Source of the DNA: Arabidopsis thaliana
Lineage: Eukaryota; Streptophyta; Magnoliopsida; Brassicales; Brassicaceae
Length of the DNA stretch: 64,000 bases
Direction of reading: 5' to 3'
Assembly: GCF_000001735.4 (NCBI RefSeq)
Contig: NC_003076.8
Span: 1,426,001 to 1,490,000 of the forward strand
Made by a program: the position numbers and the translations under genes. Position 1 is the first letter of the stretch, and each line of letters opens with the position of its first letter. Below, one piece after another: positions 23,807 through 35,800 of this stretch. Under the pieces are notes generated by a model. The model was not told where the DNA came from. It searched no databases and saw only the letters and a list, made by a program, of their open reading frames with translations.

Positions 23807-25082
23807 CGGTTTGGTTTACATGGTTTAATTTCGGTTCGGTTGGCATTGGTTTTTCAGAGAAGAAAACAAAAAACAAAATAGTCACCCAATGTGTTTTTCA
23901 TAGAGAAGTGTGTCGATTGAACAATGCATAATTTGGAAAGGCATACATACCCCCTATAGATTTGCTCTCACTCGCGCAACATGCACTTGGTGCGAGTGGG
24001 TGTGAAATAGAGCTCTCTGATTGGTTCGAAAACAAATAGAAATTGGTAGTGTACATGTTGCTCTTTTCATATATTGAGAGACTTTTAATACATTTTTAGT
24101 TGAGAATTATGGCTGAGAAAATCACATTTTTAGAGGTGTAGTTTGGATGGATTTCATAAATAAAAATATTCACAAAAACTCGCTCATCATTGATTCTCCG
24201 TGAACGTTAGTCAATCTTCAGTTTCAGGTATCAGAATAGTTAAACCACTTCTTCTCCATATTTTGCTCCATTCAATGAGATGATTCAGCTGGTTGAGAAA
24301 ATTCTGGAAACTTTCCCTAACAAAGCACTGCAATTGTCATCGTGGTGTCGCTAACTTTACCACTGTTGATTTCTTGATCTGGAGAAATTTGGCGCCTTCG
24401 ACTTGGCTATGAAACACCACTAATCAAGGCTCTTCTCTTCACGTTCGATGCAAGTATTGTTGTTCTAATTGGTTCTGAGAAATCATATTTGTAATGAAGA
24501 ACAAGATGAAAGACTACAGGTAGCATAACTTTAAATAATTACCAAAACATAATTTTGGGATATCACACAAAATACTCCAATATCTTCTCAAATTTCACAA
24601 CAAATCTCACCAAATGACCATTACAGTTTTCTTTTTAGTTAAAAGAAATCTTCTAAAATTAACCAAATCCCCGAATATGTTTCAGAATCTTCCAAAACCC
24701 TTAATTCAACACACACCCCTAACTGTTAAAACTTTTTAAACAAGTAAGAATCCTAAAAGTGCCAACAAATCAGGCTATCTTGACTTGAGTGAGTCATTAA
24801 TTTTTTAAAAAACTAGTTGACTAAACAATCCTAATTCCTAAGAAAACTAATGAATAATAGTACTTATTAACAAATTTTAGTATTGTTTTCTTAAAAAAGC
24901 AAAGTTAACAAAAAGAGAGTTTGTAATTATTTTTTGGTCAACAATACACATTAAGTAACTAAAAATCATAAATAAGAAAGATTTAAAACTGAAAACGATT
25001 ATAAATACCTATATGTAATTGTAGTTTTAACAAGAACAAAACCAAACAAAGCTATTAAGAAAATTCCACATATTGTTAATTA
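23807..25082. other. Spacer between ALA1 and the neprosin pseudogene
   Basis: AT-rich DNA with no supportable gene. A 7-bp perfect stem (CACTCGC/GCGAGTG) with a 16-nt loop lies at 23969-23998. Between about 24230 and 24500 the base composition is less AT-rich and a plus-strand frame reads NEMIQLVEKILETFPNKALQ before stops. This looks like old coding sequence but I cannot name a family. The pseudogene promoter occupies the right end. Confidence 0.45.
25000..25007 (+). promoter_or_regulatory. TATA box upstream of the neprosin pseudogene
   Basis: TATAAATA 76 bp before the pseudogene ATG. The intact paralog has the same octamer 83 bp before its ATG, so the decayed copy seems to have kept its core promoter. 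Confidence 0.5.
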
Positions 25083-27521
25083 ATGGATGTTGGTCTAAAA
25101 TTCTTCGATTTCATACTCGTACTTTATGTAGCTCAAGCTAGAGAAACCGTAAGAGATGTCAAATCCTTCAAGGTAAGTAGCAAGAAAATCCTACATATAT
25201 GTACACATGTCTAGATATTAAAGTAATATTTTGTATATTAATTTATAATTATTGATTTTTATATTCAATTTTTCATAGTTGAGTGAGAATGTCATATACG
25301 ATTGTGTGGATATATATAAACAACCTTCGTTAAGTCATCCACTACTCCAAAACCATACAATTCAGGTACTCATTCATCAAACTATCTTTTTTTATACGTG
25401 TTTTCATTATCTTGTCAACCTTATTCATTTTTTATATATATGCTTTGTAGTTTGAGTATATCTGAAGCATATATGAAGTTTTTCTTTTGGGGTGCAAATA
25501 GTTGTATAATTAAATGAATAAAACTAGGTTAAATAAAATTATAATACATTCATCTAATTTTCACCATGTGAGATAAAAAAAACATTGGAAAAGTGATTCA
25601 GTGTGTTTAACTAAAAACTTAAAAATATAATAAAATGATAAAAAATATGTTTTGCCCATTCATCTACCATTTCACAAGAAAATGAGTTGAATGATGTTTA
25701 GCTCAACTTTTTGTCTTTTAAACTTAATTTTTATACAATCATTCATCTACACACAACCATTTTTGAACATTTAGTATATTTTTCTTAAATTTTAAGCAAG
25801 ATTAGATTTTTCTACTTTCTCTTTACTTTTCATTGTTTAATATATTAAATAAATGATTTAACTGACAAAAAATTTGTAAGAGAAAGTGTGAACAAACCAT
25901 CCAATAAATAATGACTTTAATTGTTTTTAACTTTGCTTTTAAGAAAGTTTAAACTGACTCAAAGTTAAATATTTTTAATTGAGTTGATTAAAATTTATAT
26001 TATCAATATATTGATCTCTGACAAGAAAATTGACATGTATTCTGGATTATGCATCTTTTAATCATATAGAATACACGTACTCATGGTTATCCCAAATAAA
26101 ATTTAAGTTTAGTTTTGTGAAAAAGAAGATAATATATAATTTAGTTTCATTCTCACCTTACTCATTTATCATAAAAATATATATATTTGAGCAGCTTAAA
26201 CCATCTTTTTCAATCTCCAAACCGGAAAAGCAAGTTGAAAGTGAAAGGAAAAGTAAGAAAAGCATCGAGTGTCCTAATGGAACAGTTCCTATACTAAGAA
26301 ATACAAAACAATATGTCGCAAATGCTCAGTATTGGGAAGAAAAACACTTTAATCCGCTTACAGTCGAAAGTCATGGGACACATGTAAGAAATTCTACTTA
26401 AATTTTTGAGTTACAAATATAAATATGCATATTTTGATAATGTTAAAATTTGGAATTTTGGAGATTGCTGGAGTTAGATCACATGGTCAAGGTCCTTACC
26501 ATGGTTTGGCAGCTTGGATGAGTATACATCCTTTGAACATTAATAGGGACCAAGCTTCATATACTACATTATATGTAGGCAGTGGAGTCAACAATAAATT
26601 TAATTTTATTTAAGCCGGCTGGATGGTAAATTTAATATTATAACTATTTAAGTTCTTTTTTATTATTATTTTAAATTAAAACACTCTAATTTAATTTGTA
26701 GATAAATCCAAAATTATTTGGTGATGGACGCACATGGAGTTATGGGTTCTGGAAGGTAAATCTATATGTTTTTAAAAACATGATCATATGTTTATATGTG
26801 TTTAAAATATAAGTAATATAGTCTTAATTAGTTATCTTAAAGTATGTTGTTTGTCTTTTATGCATCTTCAATTTAACAATTTTTGATGATCATATGGAGT
26901 AGGGTGCAAATGGAGCAGGTTGTTATAATACAAGATGTCCTGAATTTTTGTTCAAGTGTCAAAAACTAAATTCTTTGGGCCACAACCTACTGACCCTAAA
27001 GGAGAAAAGGGTATATATCTTAGTATTGAACAGGTAACATATACACTTGTCTTAGCATTAAATATTGTTTTGTATTTTATCAAATTAATCTAACATAGTG
27101 TATTGCTGTGTCTCTTTTACCATTTTTTAATTATCCATTGAAGGATAAAAATTCAGGAAATTGGTGGCTATCAGATGTGAACTTAACAACAGAAGATGAT
27201 CAAATTGGTTATTGGCCAAAAGAATTGTTTGATCTTATAAGGAATAGCGTGGACATGATTGGAGTTGGCGGGATAGTTCAAGCTTCTCCTTCTGGTGTAA
27301 GCCCTCCAATGGGTAACGGTCATAAACCAACTGAAGATGTCAATGCGGCAGCACGCGTCATGAAACTTGAAATTGTAGATTCTAATTATAAGATCCAGGA
27401 AAGTGACAAATACAAGTTAGAAAAACTATTAGACAGTGCTAAATGTTATGGCTTAAAAGATGGAAAGGGCATTGTATTGTTCTCATATGGTGGACCTGGA
27501 GGACATTCTTGTGGGATCTAA
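25083..27521 (+). pseudogene. DUF239/neprosin-family pseudogene (nonsense codon plus frameshift)
   Basis: Seven exons can be laid out exactly as in the intact minus-strand paralog at 58240-60007: 25083-25172, 25279-25365, 26195-26383, 26464-26625, 26702-26755, 26903-27033 and 27144-27521. Codon counts are 30, 29, 63, 54, 18, broken and 126, against 30, 29, 61, 54, 18, 45 and 127. The reading starts with a signal peptide (FFDFILVLYVAQA) and contains the DUF4409 activation-peptide region (YDCVDIYKQPSLSHPLLQNH) and neprosin-domain landmarks (GVRSHGQGPYHGLAAW, FGDGRTWSYGFWK, NWWLSDV, YGGPGGHSCGI). Two lesions stop it. The codon at 26611-26613 is TAA where the paralog has CAA, and exon 6 has a net +2 (or -1) frame change near 26942-26950. 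All splice sites still look usable. The family is now known to be glutamic peptidases. Decay seems young, and other accessions could carry an intact allele. Confidence 0.85.
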
Positions 27522-28615
27522 TATCACTAAAATGTATGCATTTTTGAGTATTATAAGAAATAATCTGGACTTCACGTTTCATGTTCAACTTCTCAACAAA
27601 ACTTCACTTCTCACCAACATATCTTACACATCATTTAGAATGCGATGCTGTAGACACCCGATTAGATTTCCTTATAAAATAATATAATACAGACCAAATC
27701 TGAGGATTCAAGGTTAATGAAACTGCTATGCAAAAAGCTTATTACATCCAGTAACAAGGATTTAAAAGTACTCTCTAACCATCAATATACGGTATGGTAT
27801 ATGCATGTCAGATTCACTAATCATTGATGCATGATTGAAAGCATTCATTGTGTACGTTTGGTTTATTTTTATTCTTGTGTTTATCATTATATATACTGAC
27901 AGCGTGGTACTATTTAGTGGACATTTATGGGGAAAGACCAGAGTCTGTGTGTTTATTATGGAGTTGCACAACATTATATTACGTAATCTCTCTCGGCTGT
28001 ATTTTTCTCATTTTGTTGTAGCACACAAGTTTTCCTTTGTAAGGAGAACGTCGAAATTTGATTTTAAATTTCCTCTTCTGTCAGTCTATAATAAACTTGA
28101 TTTTGAATCTTTAATTAATTGTTGGCTTTGTCTCTTCTTTTTCTTTTTTCTGATAAAAACTAAACTGTTAAAATTGACTTGTAACCTTTATCACATTCAC
28201 ATAATAATTAATCAAAAGAGGCTTAGAGTTTCCAGAGATTTGTCCTAAAAATCGATCTGAATACTGACTAATAAGATTACATATCCAACAGGATAAAAGC
28301 ATGAGGACATCTTCCACAATCCGATAAATAGATAAGGTTTTTGCTGGAGAAGCAGTATAAAAATCCTTCACAGCTTTGCGTCTTATGCTCTTGAAGAGAA
28401 GATCAAAGAGACTTACTTTACTTGCTACCAAAAGTACTCGGTTCCACCTATCAGGACTCAACACTCCAGCTGCCAGATAAACAAATTTAGAGATTCCATA
28501 TGTAAATCATATTCAGTACTAGATAAATTACCATATGGGACAGAGATACAAACCTTTTTGCAACCAAAATCATCCGACTCCAGTTGTTCACCAGAGATCG
28601 CCTTTCTCTCCATCA
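27522..28615. other. 3' flank of the neprosin pseudogene and SUVH1 3' region
   Basis: The left half is AT-rich flank of the pseudogene. The second copy of the ALA1 3' flank follows at 27979-28064. From about 28170 to 28615 the minus-strand DNA is less AT-rich and open frames run up to the SUVH1 stop; I take this as SUVH1 3' UTR, possibly with an intron, not as separate genes. Confidence 0.5.
27979..28064 (+). repeat. Copy B of the duplicated ALA1 3' flank segment
   Basis: Direct-repeat partner of 23717-23806 at a distance of 4262 bp, 86 bp long, roughly nine tenths identical by eye. It lies just outside the neprosin pseudogene on the SUVH1 side. The two copies therefore bracket the pseudogene. 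Confidence 0.9.
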
Positions 28616-30628
28616 TCATCCAAATGAGCCACGGCAATACGCTGATCCACAGAAGCATTTCCTTTTGCCATATAAAGGATTGCCATTTTGAGTCCCACTT
28701 GGTCTAGATACTCCATAGTCGTAAGTTAACTCAGTCATTGGAGGGATGTGAGAAATGGCAAAGAAGGCCACATGCACAAAGAGTTGACTGTTATTTTCAT
28801 AACTAACCGGCTGCCAGAAAACATTAGGTGAGCAACTATGATTCATGAATCGGGCAACGTTCCCAACATTCTTAGCACTGATTATCAGTGGCAGCGGGAT
28901 TTCAGATTCTTCAGACATCTCTTCACAAGCATCTTCGTCTGCTAAGCCAGGTTCGTAGTTCCACTTGAAAGGGTTATACACATTGGTTGTATCAAAAGTA
29001 TAATCATCATTAGCCATAGTTTGCTGCACCTTTGATTTGTCTTTGGCCTCACCTACATAGATACATATAAAAGAACCAGCACGAATAGCATCCCATGACC
29101 GCAATCCCCATCCTCTATTCGCTGTCTTGAAAACTTCCAGCCTCACTTTTACTCCCATTTGAGTCACCTTGTTTTTGCAAGTCGAGCACGGGCAAGATGG
29201 ACTGCATTCATATATCATAGGCTTTCGGCTAACTAGAATTCCATTACCGGTGTAGGGGAAGTCACCTCCATTTTTCCTTATGCAGTGACAATCCAAGTTC
29301 CCTGGTTTGCATAAGTTGGCACAATCACATCCAAAAGAAGGCTGCATCAGCTTAAACGACTCTGAGTATTTCACAGTTGTGGAGTAGGTGAAATAAGCAG
29401 GCCCATTGTCGGTATCAACTTCGTTAACAAGTGAAACAGGTATGCTTTCAACCCCGGAAGTCATATCGGGAAGAATGAGTCCTTGCCTTGAAGGCACACC
29501 CGTCTTCCATTTCTGGATTGCAGTCCATGAAGCAAATGCAGGCGGTTGACCAGGAGCTCTAACTAGTTTATACTTGAAGGTGTTGTGTCCAGATTTTCCT
29601 TTCTCTACCCATGACTCTTTAATCTCATAGAGTCCATCATAAATATAGATCTTAGCATTATGAGAAGCCTCTTTCAAGCCCCTTATTACCCTAACTGCAC
29701 TATCTCTACGCAAGCTCTTCTCCAAGGCAAGATTACCCCTTTCGAGCTTTTGGTCAGAAGATTGCTTATCTTTATCAGCATTACCACCCTGACCAGTATA
29801 AATCAAAACATCAGGATTACCTTCGTCATTATCATAATATCCAGATGAGACAATGCTAGTGGCGATAGGTTCTTCTTCCGTTTCTCCCTTGACAACCAGA
29901 TAGTCAATCCCAGCCATTGATGGAGAATGCAACCCCACCAAACACATCTCAAACCTGAAGAAGAATACGTCCCCAATCTCAACACCAGGAACAATACCAG
30001 GTCTTTTTTTGGTGTTTGTCCGCACCCCTCTGCCCATACAAGTAGATCCTGATTTCAAATCAGGGCGTTTGATAATCCCACTAACTGCTTCCTTAGCATC
30101 CTCAAGTTGTGCAAACCTTCTTCTTAACGCATCAAACCGCATAAGAACACTCAACACCAACTCCCTATTGCCATTCTCTCTATCAGCCACATTAATCCCA
30201 CTCTCGAAATTCATATTCTCAGGCCGAGAAATGGGACGCTTTTTAGGGATCCTTCTTTTCACAGTTGACCCCTCAAGTTCCGCGTTGCCATTAGACACAT
30301 CAGGAGATCTAAATGACCTTAAAGGAGTAACCAACGAAGGCTCAGATGCATGCTGAGGAGGCTGCTGCTGATATACCGGTGGTGGATTCTGAGGCTGCTG
30401 ATGTTGCGGTGGATACTGAGCTTGGTTAAGATCTGGTGTGTGCTGATTCGCTTGAGACGAACTAAACGGATAAAACGATGAGAACCCAGGAGGAAATGGT
30501 CCAAAAGGAGGAGCACACACAAAAGGCGGAGCTTGATTTCCACTGGGAAACACAGGTCTTAGAGTACGCAATGGTTTAATATCCAACACTCTCGTCTTAT
30601 CAGTGTAGTGACCACCATTTCTTTCCAT
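28616..30628 (-). CDS. SUVH1: SUVH1, SRA-SET histone H3K9 methyltransferase-type methyl-DNA reader
   Basis: A single uninterrupted 670-codon frame, typical of SUVH genes. The order is: a Pro/Gln-rich N terminus (residues about 20-110); the YDG/SRA domain that binds methylated cytosine (about 205-355, with GVEIGDVFFFRFEMCLVGLHSPSMAGIDY and YDGLYEIKESW); a Cys-rich pre-SET (CDCANLCKPGNLDCHC; CSPSCPCSTC); SET with NHSC at 596-599 and ELTYDYG; and post-SET CFCGSAYCRG at about 659-668. SUVH1, with SUVH3 and DNAJ-type partners, is reported to bind methylated DNA and support expression of genes near transposons. A probable 5' UTR intron spans 30631-30854 (donor CAG/GTTTCT, acceptor TTTTTAG two bases before the ATG). 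SUVH1 is convergent with ALA1, with the neprosin pseudogene between. I recall AT5G04940. Confidence 0.97.
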   Translation of the reverse strand: MERNGGHYTDKTRVLDIKPLRTLRPVFPSGNQAPPFVCAPPFGPFPPGFSSFYPFSSSQANQHTPDLNQAQYPPQHQQPQNPPPVYQQQPPQHASEPSLVTPLRSFRSPDVSNGNAELEGSTVKRRIPKKRPISRPENMNFESGINVADRENGNRELVLSVLMRFDALRRRFAQLEDAKEAVSGIIKRPDLKSGSTCMGRGVRTNTKKRPGIVPGVEIGDVFFFRFEMCLVGLHSPSMAGIDYLVVKGETEEEPIATSIVSSGYYDNDEGNPDVLIYTGQGGNADKDKQSSDQKLERGNLALEKSLRRDSAVRVIRGLKEASHNAKIYIYDGLYEIKESWVEKGKSGHNTFKYKLVRAPGQPPAFASWTAIQKWKTGVPSRQGLILPDMTSGVESIPVSLVNEVDTDNGPAYFTYSTTVKYSESFKLMQPSFGCDCANLCKPGNLDCHCIRKNGGDFPYTGNGILVSRKPMIYECSPSCPCSTCKNKVTQMGVKVRLEVFKTANRGWGLRSWDAIRAGSFICIYVGEAKDKSKVQQTMANDDYTFDTTNVYNPFKWNYEPGLADEDACEEMSEESEIPLPLIISAKNVGNVARFMNHSCSPNVFWQPVSYENNSQLFVHVAFFAISHIPPMTELTYDYGVSRPSGTQNGNPLYGKRKCFCGSAYCRGSFG

Positions 30629-31875
30629 AGCTAAAAATCAAATTCCTTTGAATCTAATCCTCAATTCAAATTGATAATGAAACCCTTAAGCTATCAAAGA
30701 TCTGGGTAAAGTAAAAAGTCCACCTTTTCTAAACACAACTACGAATCAGAGATCCTCAAAAGGCCAATTGCATGCACAGAGAAACAACCATCATTCCAGA
30801 TTCAGAGATTACAATAACAAAGCAAAAAGCTTAAAACTTTCAGAAAGAAGAAACCTGAAAATACGCTTTTGGATAGATCACATTCACACACCCTTTTCAA
30901 GCTGCTTGCTCGCGAAATAGGGTTTCCGAAAAGAGAGAGACAGAGAGAAAGAGAGGGAAACAAACAGGGAGATTTTGTTGTAGAAAAGTCGGGAAATTTC
31001 ATTAACATTTTGGGTGTTTATTGACATCTCTGAGACTGTGACATCAATGACATCTGTAACTGTTAGAGAAGCTTAAAATCTAACCGTCGGATCTAAATTG
31101 ATCTTTTTTATCTTTTTACCGTACAAAAGATCTTCTTATATGACTGGATAACCTGCGTAAGAGGTTGTTGCTTCTGTTTCATTCTCATCCTGTTTAGTGC
31201 ATTCGTCAGTTTGTGATGTAATGACTTTTTTTCGGTTGCCGGTTTCACCCGTGTGTAAGATGTTGTCGTTTTCCTTTGTGAAATTTATCGTTCCACTCCC
31301 TAACTCTTGATTTCTCATAGTTTTGTGCCCAAACGTATATTCTTTATACATTAGGTCCAGATGTGTTTTTAACTCTATAATTGATCTAATTTCATATTAC
31401 GGGATTGCTCAATAACCAAGCTTTGATTATTCCGAATTTGATTAACAGATACTCTATTTTCAAAAACATACTTCTATGGACATATTCGCATATTTATCAA
31501 ATAATTTCTTGATTTTATTTTTCTCTAAATAGCAGTCTCCAATAAAGAAGAGAAAATTTATCGGTTTAAGTCACAAATTATTTCATTTCCAGTCACCACT
31601 AAACATAAATTACAAATAAGACGATATTAATATATATGGATGCGGATCTCAAGATATGCTTTTTTATTAATGATAATATATAAAAAGTACAACAAACAAA
31701 ATGTTCGGTATCTTTTTCATTCATAACAAAGATCAAAGAACTCAAAATTCACAAACTTAACACTTAATAAGCGTAGCCACACACACACAAGACATGAAAT
31801 GAAAAGAGCAGTTAATATAAGACAAAAACATTAACACAATCTTAAGAAAAGAGATGTGTTTTATTAATTGTTTGT
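30629..31875. other. SUVH1 5' UTR/promoter and NAS1 3' flank
   Basis: The right-hand start of SUVH1 transcription probably lies near 30900-31010, where a GA-rich stretch sits (minus-strand CT-rich leader). From about 31380 to 31875 the DNA is AT-rich and includes the NAS1 3' UTR. No repeat, RNA gene or supportable coding region was seen. Confidence 0.5.
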
Positions 31876-32838
31876 TTACTCGATGGCACTAAACTCCTCG
31901 ATCATATTCTTCTTACCACGGTTGTTCATGATCGCGTGAATCTTGGAGCAGTTACAAGGCATAAACATGCATCCACGAGTACCATTAACCCCGGGCGTGG
32001 TCGGACCACCGAGCTTACGTGCGATCACAACCGAGTTAACCACGTCATCGGTTGGATGATAGATGGTCAAGAGTTGAAAGCCTTTGAGATCAGACGAGTC
32101 AACGATTGGATATAAGAAAGCTCTGAGAGCATGAGCACTCCTTAGCATAAGAACAGCTCCAGGAGCCATGTGTTTCTCCAAGTGCTCGATGGCTTTGACC
32201 TTTGACTCTTTGTCCATCCCTACAAGCGCCGCTAAGAAAACGACGTCATATTGGTCAAGGCCTTCGGTTGCGTTTAGTACGTCCGTTGTGTGGAAGATCA
32301 TGCGTTTTGAGAGGTCCGGGTCGCGAGAGACGAGGTTTGAAGCGAGTGTGTTTGCGTGTGAGTCGATGTCAAAGTTGTGGAACGTCGTGTTGGGGAGGTG
32401 AAACTTGGCCAATACGATGGATGTGAGAGGCATCGGACCCGAACCCACGAAGGCAATCTTGGTGGGGACATGGCTTGAGTGTTGGCTCAGGAGATCGAAC
32501 TCGAGCTTGCCTAGCTTGAGGTAGTTGGAGTAGTAAGGAAAGATGTGTAAATGGTCAAGTGGGTTTTGGTCTTCTTGTAAAGATCCCAAAATTGTGGAGA
32601 AGTGTTGCTCTAAATAACCTTCGGCTTCACCACAAAGCTTGATGAGATTAGCTCTCATGTCTTTGACTTCTTCACACATATTTGTGACATCGATGTTTGT
32701 ATCCGTGGGTAAGCACGTGGACACGAGTTGTCCGAACAAAGTGTCGACATTTTTGGAAGGTTTTAAGCTCTTGAGCTTTGAGATTTGGTCGTACAAGTCG
32801 ATGATTTGCTTCACAACGAGATTGTTTTGGCAAGCCAT
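31876..32838 (-). CDS. NAS1: NAS1, nicotianamine synthase
   Basis: Intronless frame of 320 codons from ATG at 32838 to TAA at 31876. The protein fits plant nicotianamine synthases over its whole length (family about 315-325 aa): N-terminal helical part (LVVKQIIDLYDQISKLKSL; FGQLVSTCLP), then a Rossmann-type methyltransferase fold with KIAFVGSGPMPLTSIVLAK as the AdoMet-binding turn, FHNFDIDSHAN, and YDVVFLAALVGMDKESKV. The enzyme joins three S-adenosyl-methionines into nicotianamine, the metal chelator that moves iron, copper and zinc in plants. The gene is cytosolic with no transit peptide. Upstream (minus direction) an AATAAATAA stretch at about 32941-32950 could serve as TATA element. Orthologous NAS genes respond to metal status, but I cannot show a specific element here. 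I recall AT5G04950. Confidence 0.97.
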   Translation of the reverse strand: MACQNNLVVKQIIDLYDQISKLKSLKPSKNVDTLFGQLVSTCLPTDTNIDVTNMCEEVKDMRANLIKLCGEAEGYLEQHFSTILGSLQEDQNPLDHLHIFPYYSNYLKLGKLEFDLLSQHSSHVPTKIAFVGSGPMPLTSIVLAKFHLPNTTFHNFDIDSHANTLASNLVSRDPDLSKRMIFHTTDVLNATEGLDQYDVVFLAALVGMDKESKVKAIEHLEKHMAPGAVLMLRSAHALRAFLYPIVDSSDLKGFQLLTIYHPTDDVVNSVVIARKLGGPTTPGVNGTRGCMFMPCNCSKIHAIMNNRGKKNMIEEFSAIE

Positions 32839-35800
32839 ATCGACACTATGAGGTTATTTCAGGGGAGAAGATAAGTAATAATAATCTTTTTTAGACTTTG
32901 AACAAATTTTGTGTTGTGGCTTTAACCCTCGCTAAGGGTCGTTATTTATTGGCACTCGTGGGGTCAATTCTTGGCTGAAATTATTTATCTATCAATGATT
33001 CGATTCATATACGTTATGAATAATAAGTGGTGGATCTCGTTTATAATGCAATAACTTCAAATTAAGATTAGCAATTCATCGATCTCTAGATTCTCTACAC
33101 ACATAATTATATTCAAATTTTATACTTAGTTTAGACGTATAAAGAAATGGTAAGACTGTAGATGGTTAAAACTTGATTGTTTTATTTATCAGTACAAATT
33201 TTTTTATATATATCTTATAAGTTATGTTTTGATGTATCTCGATTTATTTATCAGTTAATATAAGCATGCATCTAACATTATAGATAATCTATATAATCAG
33301 GTGATAAACAGAGTATTTTATCTATATTTTGAAGTATCTATTTGCATAATCAACATTTTATAATATGGCAAAAAAAATAATAAAAAAAAATCAACATGTT
33401 ATACATGATTACTGCAAATACATACATTCATAAATAATTGTGCTAACCATTCCAAACTAAAAGCCTTTACCCACATGGCATGATCCACGACTTGGATAAC
33501 CATATATTTGCGAATGTTAATAAAACATGTAATATGCATAAAACTTTTTTTCAGTTATATCGTTCATTATTATAAGATCATGAACGGTATGTTATATGAG
33601 CCTCCTGGAATTAGGTTATCATAACCCTTCCCGAACCATGAACAGTCCATATTGCGGCTACGAAGTATACAAGATGTGGACAAGCCTCAAAGGATCTCTT
33701 ATCTCTCCTACTTCTCTTCTATTCGGACCTCAAAAACTTAATTCATATAATTTCTAATATTATCGTTAATTCATATTACGAGATAACGTATTGTATATAG
33801 AGTTGGTAAATGGTAATTAATTAAGGCATGTCTCAGAACATTGAAAAGTCACCATGGAAATTTATCATAATATATTAAATACTATATTTATAAGAAATAT
33901 GATTAGTTTGATATCATATTATATAGCGTTGAATTAGAAACACTCGTCAATATTAGATTCCGTTCACTCCCATGCTTTGTTGGGGATAAATCTCAATTGG
34001 AATTCCGTCGGGCTCTAGACTTCCGCTATATTTAATCTCAATTCCGTTCACTCCCATGGTTTATATCATTCCAACCTACATATTAATTGGAATATGTTTT
34101 GATAATAAATTGATGTTGCATATATACATTGATTTATATTTATATATCAGTGTCTCTTGCTTAAAATGAATAGCCAATTTGACGTCCTTCTCAACGTATG
34201 TTGACATACATGATCCTAAAAAAACAAAATGCGATTTTGTTTTCAGACATCAAATCAAGCACACTACAGTAAACATCTTGTTGAAATGCTTTACATGATC
34301 CTGATTGTTTCGTTTGCTTTTGATATCCCTACTGTTTTTGATATTAGATGTATTGGTTACATCTTGTTTATTGAAGTTGAACCAAAATAAAAGAAAGATA
34401 TATTGGTTACAAGTCTTCATTTACATTAATTGTTTTTGTTTTTGTGTTTACGTTTAGAGTTTACATTAGTTATTATTTTTCACTAGTTTCTCTACTATTA
34501 TTTTTTATTTTTGTCAACCACTAGTTTCTCTATTTGAATTTATTTTTTCTTTTGTCTATTTATAGTAATCTCAAAAACCATAAATACAACAGAAACCCGA
34601 AAAAAACAATGAGTGTGTTAGTAAGTTTTAAACTAACAAGTGCTTGTCAAGTGGTCAACACTCAACAGAACAAAGATTTGCATCCACTAATCAAGACGTT
34701 TACCAACACGTCGATTTCAACAAAATAAAAAAAAAATAAAAAAAACTTAGTATCAAGGCCAAAAAAAAGGATATCTTGCTCATTTATTTTACAAATTAGG
34801 TTATCTATTGACCACTTATCAAGTGTTTTTCGTATCAAATAACGTCTTCACGGTATCCAACGTTAGGTTAATACGTATTGAAGGTGGCCTTACCTATCAA
34901 AGTGTTCGAATCTTTGTAGGATCGGGTCCAAACACAAACAATATTTGACGCTTTACAATTTACATAAAATAGAGTTCTATGGGGTGATTAGTAGTTTCCT
35001 TTAATCAAAATCATACATGACGTAAAACATTTTGCTAAAAGTATAAGTGATCATTTAACTCTATATATTTAACTGATCTATAACCTGTTTTTTTTTTTCT
35101 TGGTGCAGGACTTCATCGACAATGGATCTTGCTAAAACCAATTCCGTTCCTCGTTTTAGAGGGATTGGCTCTTAGACAGAATTTTCAGATTTAAGCGTTT
35201 AAGGTGACGTTAGACTATGTATGAAAAACCACCAATAATTTACATTGTGCTCGTCACTACTTTCGTTACAAAACTCATAGACCATTATAATATTGAGTGA
35301 AAGTACTATAAGGAACATACATATATGATTTGGATCCCACCTAGGGAAGGATATATACTATATAATAAATATATAAATAATTCATTATGATGAATTTCTC
35401 AAACAAAATGTATCATTTTGTTTGACGAGTATATGTGTAAAATATAAAATAAAGAGAATCTTACACGCCAAATTGTAAGATTTTTTATAAAAAAAACGAA
35501 AGAAGACAATTTCTATATTTCATCACTTCTAGTTCTACATATATTATATATGGATTTCAAAGCTTCATTGAAACCAGCAGAATTCTACAATCGAATGAAT
35601 GGCTTAGTGAGAAAATAATATAAAAAGAGTAATGACTACTATTATTAAATCAAATCTTATTAACTTTAATTATAATGATGCATATAAACAGGAAGATCGA
35701 TCTTAAAATAAAATAAAACGAGAAAGATACTAACATATACACAAAGAAACATGAGAAGCACTCGCAATGTTAACGATCAAATTATTCATCTTAGTGCCTC

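Noticed and set aside
24230-24500. Retrotransposon gag-like reading
   Set aside because: Only about 20 residues in one frame are open and no zinc knuckle or other family motif is present; left as unassigned.
23717-28064. The direct repeats around the neprosin pseudogene as LTRs of a retrotransposon
   Set aside because: The repeats are only about 90 bp, match the ALA1 3' UTR, and there is no primer-binding site, polypurine tract or gag/pol coding between them.
28168-28658. Two minus-strand frames below the SUVH1 stop as separate genes
   Set aside because: They have no domain, overlap each other and directly continue the SUVH1 transcript direction; a SUVH1 3' UTR explains them.
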